DNA from: Casuarius casuarius
Lineage: Eukaryota; Chordata; Aves; Casuariiformes; Casuariidae
Reading direction: 5' to 3'
DNA: 64,000 bases
Assembly (NCBI GenBank): GCA_003342895.1
Contig: PTFA01000043.1
Coordinates: 534,110-598,109 of the forward strand
Positions 58,532-64,000 of the stretch are shown here, one piece after another (the stretch's first letter is position 1; every line of letters begins with the position of its first letter). Under the pieces are notes generated by a model. It ran no database searches and was not told the origin of the DNA. It was given only the letters and a program-made list of their open reading frames with translations. The translations under genes and the position numbers were made by a program.

Positions 58532-60260
58532 AGAAGATGTCAAGCTTCTTCTTGTTACTAAACTCCTAACTCGGGAGAATTGGAAACTTTAAAGCTTTTT
58601 GCTGGAGCATAGGGGATGTTGACACCTTCCAGATTTTCACTTTACTGGACCAACCCACGGACAGTATGGTGCAAGGGAACANCAGATGGCTTTTCTTCTG
58701 TTGCCTCTGCTTCCTAAATACGAAGCTGAACATTGTTCTTAAACCATGCATATTCAGCTCCCGCTATAAGAAGAAGGCAGCTTATTTACGTACATTAAAG
58801 CCTTTCATCCCATACTGTATGTGTCCCATTCCAGAGCATCTCTGNGTACGCTCATGTGACTCGCATTTTAAGTGCCCAGACAAAGGAAAGTAATTCTGTC
58901 TAAACTTCAGAAAGACAATCAAGTTTTAGTCTTAATACGAGATATACATTGAACTGTTTGATATTCTTCCCCCCTTTGCTCCCTCACTCTTAAAAATACA
59001 TACAACACACAACAGGGAAAGTGCTGAAAAAAGGAAACCATTTCTTTCCTGTTTCACAGCTTATCTTACCTTACACAGATCTGGGTTTTGTCACAATTAA
59101 AGAAAAACTACCACAAACCTTTTCCAATTGGTAATTCTCTCTTCAGACCTCCCCACTGGCGGAAGCATTAACATTCAGTCTGTGCTGAAGTCCAGAGTAA
59201 ATCCAGCAGGACATGGCACTGCTCCAGGTGCTAAGTGAGTGCNCTTGCATTTTACACTTTACATGTGAGGTCACACGATACCCGGTTTAATCCCGTATCT
59301 TTCTTATAGGATCACAGACCTCTATGGAAAAAGACTAAATTTCACCATGTACTAATGAAAGAAAATTACAGTCTGGAAATCTGACAGGAGAGCAACAGAG
59401 TTTCTCCATCATGTAACCAAATACCAGACAGTTTTCCCAAGAGTCTGATGAAAAGATAGAAGCAGGCTTTGATTATGCTATTAACTATCCAGAGCAATGC
59501 CACAGAACAAGTCTCATTGCATTTTACTCACCTGTTTTTGGGCATACATTATGATTTATTTCTCCTACAGATAGCGTGGAGGCAGAAAAGTAATGCTCGG
59601 AGAATACAGCCTAAGTTACATTCAGAGGGTAAGAGCAATTTAAATACAAATCTTGGAGGAAAATAAACAGTGCATTGGATTGACTGGAAACCATTTCTTA
59701 TTCCCAAACTTATCTGTGCAAATAAAAGATAGATAGATAGATAAATATGGGAATGAACAGATAGAAAGATACGAGCATAGACTGTTCAGTCAATAAATGG
59801 CATGGGAACAAAAAAGAAAGATTGATCAACTATCAAACCAGTTGTGGCTTGATCTCTTTTCTTGATGTAAAATGTAAAACTAGCATAAATGCAGCTGTGT
59901 TTTCCTAGCTCATCTGTGAGATACGGGGCTTTTAACCACCAGTTAGGAACCACTGTGTGATGCTCTCTGGACTGTGGTGTACAGGAGGTGAGACAAGACT
60001 CTCATAATGGGCTCTCTAAAGTCTACGAATCAATGCAAATTGGTAGAAGGGGAAATCAAGATCCCAGCGTCTTGGATTAGGGAGCTGATAAGACCTTGGC
60101 TGGTTTTTATTTGCTATAACTGTGTAACCTAAATACTGTTGGAATTCAGGTAGTAGTTAACGTGACACCTGATTTGCCCAGAAAAGCATTGACCACATGT
60201 CTAAAATATTACTGATAACGCATTAGTGGAGCAAGGAATAGAGAAAGATAAGTTAACCTA
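58532..60260. other. Unique AT-rich noncoding sequence with a GATA microsatellite
   Basis: (GATA)4 at about 59,728-59,744. Four isolated Ns, the last single N of the zone lying at 60,309. Sequence around 59,250-59,300 (GAGGTCACACGATACC) weakly recalls MIR but is not callable. Confidence 0.4.
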
Positions 60261-60917
60261 TTGGGCAGAGAGCAACCGGTTATTTATGCCCGTTCCCATG
60301 TAATAAGGNCCTTTCGTTGCAGAAGTACCGCTAGGCTGTTTGGAGGCACACGTGTTAAAGTTGAGATACACTTACAAAGTAGCCTGTTCCCAAGCTGGAA
60401 GGAGCTGAGCTCTGCAATAAAACACAAAGACAAAGTGGAAAGTCAGCGATGGTTTTTAACACGTTCCAATCCACATAGCTCATTACCAGCCCCTCTCCAA
60501 GCTTTTCATCGCCACATCACAGCCCCGACGCGCTGCCCCTTGTCATCTGCTACTGAAACAAACACCGCGTTGCTTAATTCTCCCCTTTACATCTCTCAAC
60601 GACTCCGAGCCGGTAACGTGCTATTTACTGAATTCCAAGCTTCTGCGGTGGACGTAATTGCCAATTTATTTGACAGGCAGCTGGGTAATGAATTAATGAT
60701 GGCATTTCGCCCTGCGCTGAGACTAAACAGACACTCATCAGCCAGCCTCCCTGACACGCTGACATTCAATGCCCTGGACTCCAGCTACTCAGCTTTGTGG
60801 CCACAAAGGGGCAGGCGGGAGGGGGAAAAAGGGAAAAAAAAAAATTCTCAAAAAAAAACGGAGACCGACTTCAAAACAAAAAGCCCGGTGGGTTTGGATG
60901 ACTTTTTCAATGTATGA
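60261..60917 (+). other. 218-codon open frame, not called as a gene
   Basis: This is the longest open frame of the window. One codon contains an N (60,309). The translation has no domain, signal peptide or repeat, ends in a Lys-rich stretch encoded by A-runs (60,829-60,860), and overlaps a motif-dense block better explained as regulatory DNA. A lineage-specific or spliced ORF cannot be ruled out without transcript data. Confidence 0.35.
60600..60800. promoter_or_regulatory. Candidate conserved noncoding element with TGACAG, CAGCTG and TAAT cluster
   Basis: Within 60,655-60,700 lie CCAATTTATT, TGACAG (60,671-60,676, MEIS/TGIF type), the E-box CAGCTG (60,678-60,683) and TAATGAATTAATGAT (60,686-60,700, several homeodomain cores). 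The surrounding 200 bp is unique and repeat-free. This compact arrangement is the strongest enhancer-like signature in the window. Conservation must be tested. Confidence 0.45.
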
Positions 60918-61014
60918 CCTGGTTGCCAATTTATTCCCGAAAGGCCCTGCTTAGTACACACATAGCGCTTTGCTAAAATGAGACATTTTGTAAACATAAT
61001 TAGTAGTCTGAAAT

Positions 61015-61560
61015 GTAAAGGACGCGTGGGCACGGAGACGCCGCTACAGCCAACGCGCCGCTTCCGGGAGAAAGGCTTTCCCATTTGGACGGCCGCGCTG
61101 CCGGACACACTGCGGATTACAAAAAGAAAATAAAAGCCAGACGACAAAAAACCCCTACAACGGGAAACAGGTTTCCAAGCCGAAACCCATAAAAATAATT
61201 AAAACTACTGTCTCTACCACGGAAAACAATCAAAAAGCTTCGAATGCTGCTCAAATGCGCAGCTTGCAATTCGCTTTAAGCGGGACGCGATCGCGGCCGC
61301 TGTGTTCGCAGGAATTAAGGAGATAAAGGGGTTTGTATCATTAGGTTTTAATCCAGACAAGGGGGATTACGCAGCGGGTCCTCTTGCAGACGTCGGCAGA
61401 GCCCTAAACATCTCGGTCACGATTTAGGTCAGCGGCTCTTAGGTTGAAGGGTGCAGCGCACCCAGGCACAACCTCACTCCCGGGACCGACGCAGCTCTGC
61501 GATGAGCAGGAACCGCACGCGTGCCTCAAGCAGACCTGGCAAATCACTGGAAACGGGCTG
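61015..61560. other. CpG-rich patch 11
   Basis: CpG-dense at 61,020-61,110, 61,260-61,310 and 61,430-61,560. It carries overlapping GCGATCGC (61,287-61,294) and GCGGCCGC (61,293-61,300). A minus-strand frame of 101 codons (61,404-61,709) is Cys-rich but domainless. Island character is clear; promoter role unproven. Confidence 0.55.
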
Positions 61561-61975
61561 AATTTGCACCGCCAGCATCCTACACTGCCACACTTGCAGG
61601 GAAGCTGATAGGAAATTCTCTCAACTCCCAACCATTTAGCGTATTGCCAACAGATAAAAAAATAGCCCCTTAAATGGGGCTTACTGCATCTTTTCACTGA
61701 ATTCAGCACAGCAGAAATTGTGTGCCAAGAAATTTAAAATTAACAGCCACATTCGTTGCAAATAATCAGAATATTGCTGTTTGCTCACCAGTGTACTGCC
61801 AATAAGAGAGATTATGTATATAGAGGAAAAAGCTTTCTGCTTTAAGCCATTAAAAACTAAAGACATGGCAAGAGGAAACCTCCTTGGTAGTCTTAAGGGT
61901 ACCAACATCATAATATCAACGGACTCTGCCGGGACATCTTACATGAACAAACAGGAGGGCTATGGAAATTTTGCA
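61561..61975. other. AT-rich spacer between CpG patches
   Basis: Unique, AT-rich from 61,640 to 61,900. It has one 82-codon plus frame without domain. Nothing else seen. Confidence 0.4.
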
Positions 61976-62044
61976 GGTATGTGGTTCCTGCCGCTTCTTC
62001 CTCTCCATCTGACCAGCTGCAGCTGCTGAAGGACGATAGCCCTG

Positions 62045-62062
62045 CGGTCACCAGAGGGCAAC
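62045..62062 (+). promoter_or_regulatory. Candidate CTCF site
   Basis: CGGTCACCAGAGGGCAAC closely follows the CTCF core CCACCAGAGGGCA-type consensus, differing at flank positions and one core C/T. It is at the left edge of a CpG-rich patch. If used, its orientation would be plus. Binding is inferred. Confidence 0.4.
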
Positions 62063-62470
62063 GGGGCATCGATTTATTCCCGAGTCCTTCTGGCTCAGCT
62101 CTCCCTGCTCTAGGGCCATCGCCATTCGCAGCGAGACCCACCAGCCCCAGCGCCGACGTCCCCGAACGCAGCTGTAACAGCAGCGCGGAGCAACAGGAAG
62201 CCTCGGGAAGGAGGTGCTGGATTCAGGAACGGGTGCCCACGAGGCCCTCTGGGCTTGTCCGCGCTGCTCTGCTCTCCTCAACGGCCCCGTCACCACGGGG
62301 CTGGGGATGGCCTCAGCACCTCTACTGCCCCGGTCCTCAGCAGACCCGGTCAAGGATGGTCACAACTACAACGTCCCTGTCACGGGCCACCAACGAAGGC
62401 TTCACAAGCCACTGTGGGCCTGCAGGTTCCAGCCAAATCCCAGTCCCCCGCTCACAATTTTTAAAACTCG
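62048..62470. other. CpG-rich patch 12
   Basis: CpG-enriched unique DNA with five overlapping frames (69-187 codons) on both strands. The longest, 61,981-62,544 (+), is Ser/Pro/Arg rich with no domain. Read as a translated CpG island. Confidence 0.5.
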
Positions 62471-63740
62471 CTTTACAGGCTGAAACGCTCAAAGTTTGCC
62501 TTCTGCGTCTGTGTGTGATCTCTATTTGTCTGCTTTTTCTTTGAAGTTGCAGAAAAACCAAGTCCCCAAACAAAACAAAAGAATAAGCAAAACACACATC
62601 TTGTTTCCCACTGAATATTTCCATTCCTTGAAAAGCAATGCTGCAATGGCTATGGGAAGACAGTTGAAACACAGCAGTCGAATGACTTTCACTGAAAAGA
62701 AACAACTCTGTGCCCTTTCAGGGAATTTGGCTTTGCTTGATGGAAAAATAGCCCTTCACAAACTGCATGCTGCGTATGGAGAGTACGGTTTGCACACTTT
62801 TTTAACTGAAGTAGCTAAGAAAGACTATATTGCACATGCATGAATGACTAAGTCAGCTGTGTTGTGAACTGTGTGCTGACAGAGCATATAGGCTGAAGCA
62901 AGGGCTATGCAAGAAGATAGCTTCTCACCTTTTTGGTAACTCCCAATAGCGAGAGGATCCTACTACCCAGTGCCCAGCCTTGGTACCAAGTGCTGAAAGT
63001 GATACTGTGTATGCAGCATCTGTACAAGCCCATGCTGAGTCGTGGTCCTGCACTGGATGCTTTTACATCTCTTATATAAAGTGTGCCTATAATAGAGGTA
63101 ATGGTTTCACTTTCCCCCTTTGCAAAAGCCGACATTAGATACACCATTTGATATCCACACAACCACCAGCAGAAGCCTGCATCAGGTGCCCATCAGTAAA
63201 ATGCAAGTCACTCACTTAAAATTCACAGGGTTTTGGTTTCGTCGTTTTCCTGCTACACTTTTCTTTTTTAATGATTGGCTTTGTTCTTTCTTAAAGAGAA
63301 GAACTTTTGGCCCAGGAGCAAAAAATACAGTACCCCTCACGTAAGCATTAGTTTATTGTGTACCAGAGAAAATTACATCCTTGAGGTCTTGGAAGGCACA
63401 GTTATACCCATTTTGCATATATATAGTGCATTACTTGGGGAGCTGGGTGGGGAGAAAGGCTGTGTTGTACATATTGGTTCTGGCTATTGTTTATGCAGGT
63501 CTGACTGAATGAAGGAACAGTGGGTATCATTTCAATTTCTGATGTCAACATCAAATTACTTATTTAATTTCATGCCTGGCGAAGCATTGTATAGCTACAC
63601 GCAGAATCATTTCACTTCATTTGTTATGCTGTGTTTTCTTGGCGATTGGCTTGCCTTCCAACTGACAGCTTTAATTACGACATGAATTTGATTGCACTGC
63701 CGAGGAATTAACATAATGCAACAAAGCATTTAAGCACCCA
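62471..63740. other. Unique noncoding sequence
   Basis: The 115-codon plus frame at 62,496-62,843 is not of a recognised family and has no clear exon borders. A CTGGGTGGGGAG G-rich word lies near 63,442. No repeats. Confidence 0.4.
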
Positions 63741-63746
63741 ACCTTA

Positions 63747-63780
63747 GACACACAAACACACACATACACACCCTCACACG
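63747..63780. repeat. Imperfect (CA)n microsatellite
   Basis: CA-rich tract with several interruptions (CACACAAACACACACATACACA then CCCTCACACG). Probably variable in length. It directly precedes a CpG-rich patch. Confidence 0.8.
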
Positions 63781-64000
63781 CACCAGGCAGCAGCCAGGGC
63801 AGCCGACGAGCTCCTCGTGCACGCGCGCCAGCGCGCGCTAGGGCTTTGCTGGTCTCTCCCGCGTTAGATGCAACCAAGGATGGCAAGGAAGGCACCCGCG
63901 GAGGAGGCTGCGAGCTTGCTGGGAGCCCGAGACGAGACCCTCCCTGCCAGTGCCCAGGCGAAAGAGGCTTTCGCTATTCCTCCCCTCCGCAAAAGCCGCC
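63781..64000. other. CpG-rich patch 13 at the right edge, truncated
   Basis: GC- and CpG-rich, with GCACGCGCGCCAGCGCGCGC at 63,819-63,838, and continuing to the window end. It could be the left shore of a CpG-island promoter lying outside the window. No coding exon is visible in the part present. Confidence 0.5.

Noticed and set aside
59245..59300. GAGGTCACACGATACC..TTTAATCCCG, MIR-like
   Set aside because: Order is suggestive but spacing and identity are too poor to call.
61287..61300. Overlapping GCGATCGC and GCGGCCGC, like a cloning linker
   Set aside because: Flanks are ordinary CpG-island DNA with no vector sequence; natural in CpG-rich DNA.
61981..62544. 187-codon plus-strand open frame
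   Set aside because: Ser/Pro/Arg-rich translation of a CpG-rich patch with several competing frames; no family resemblance.
62496..62843. 115-codon plus-strand frame that looks fairly protein-like
   Set aside because: Composition is not extreme, but no known family, no splice context and no supporting neighbour. Left as a query for transcript data.
1..64000. CRISPR array, phage, operon, defence or other prokaryotic system
   Set aside because: No regularly spaced repeats, no long tightly packed frames, no ribosome binding sites; the window is vertebrate noncoding DNA.
1..64000. Endogenous retrovirus
   Set aside because: No paired LTRs, primer binding site or retroviral-type frame recognised on either strand.

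Overview
The window looks like a piece of a sauropsid, most probably avian, nuclear chromosome. The best evidence is one Chicken-Repeat-1 (CR1) LINE 3' end at about 18,395-18,612, with the diagnostic GGTTGGACTAG and CCCTTCCAACC blocks and a degenerate TGATTTTATGATTC tail. There are also several very old amniote repeats (MIR-like SINEs, ancient LINE 3' tails, palindromic MITE-like elements). I see none of the young L1 or Alu-type repeats of a mammal, no operon-like gene packing, no ribosome binding sites and no phage or plasmid genes.

No protein-coding gene is supported. The longest open frames (218 aa at 60,261-60,917 +, 203 aa at 919-1,530 -, 187 aa at 61,981-62,544 +, 168 aa at 35,410-35,916 +) have no recognisable domain and low-complexity or mixed composition, and are what 64 kb of random sequence with GC-rich patches would yield. 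Short exons of a spliced gene or lncRNA cannot be excluded by eye. No rRNA, tRNA, CRISPR array or bacterial regulatory site was seen.

Layout. 1-9 kb: mostly AT-rich unique sequence with a POU/octamer-like motif cluster near 8.0 kb. 9.5-13.4 kb: a CpG-rich domain of several islands interleaved with homeodomain-motif-rich AT blocks, plus a full cAMP-response element at 10,258. 13.4-18 kb: more candidate regulatory sequence, including a DR3 nuclear-receptor-type repeat folded into twin hairpins (15,233-15,281) and a CpG island with minus-strand G-quadruplex motifs (17,041-17,300). 18.4-26 kb: the CR1 fragment, ancient retroposon tails, long homopolymers, a 5-base gap and a palindromic MITE-like element apparently nested inside a MIR. 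27-37 kb: CpG-rich patches alternating with AT-rich candidate enhancers. 37-60 kb: mostly unique AT-rich sequence with scattered old repeats and a striking concentration of isolated N bases. 60-64 kb: a candidate conserved element, three CpG-rich patches and a candidate CTCF site; the last one runs off the right edge and could be the edge of a promoter.

Interpretation (inference): few recognisable repeats, no exons, and many AT-rich blocks dense in TAAT-, octamer- and E-box-type motifs next to CpG patches fit a gene desert or very long intron of a developmental regulatory domain. The target gene cannot be named from the sequence. Conservation was not computed; every 'candidate conserved noncoding element' rests on motif content and absence of repeats only.
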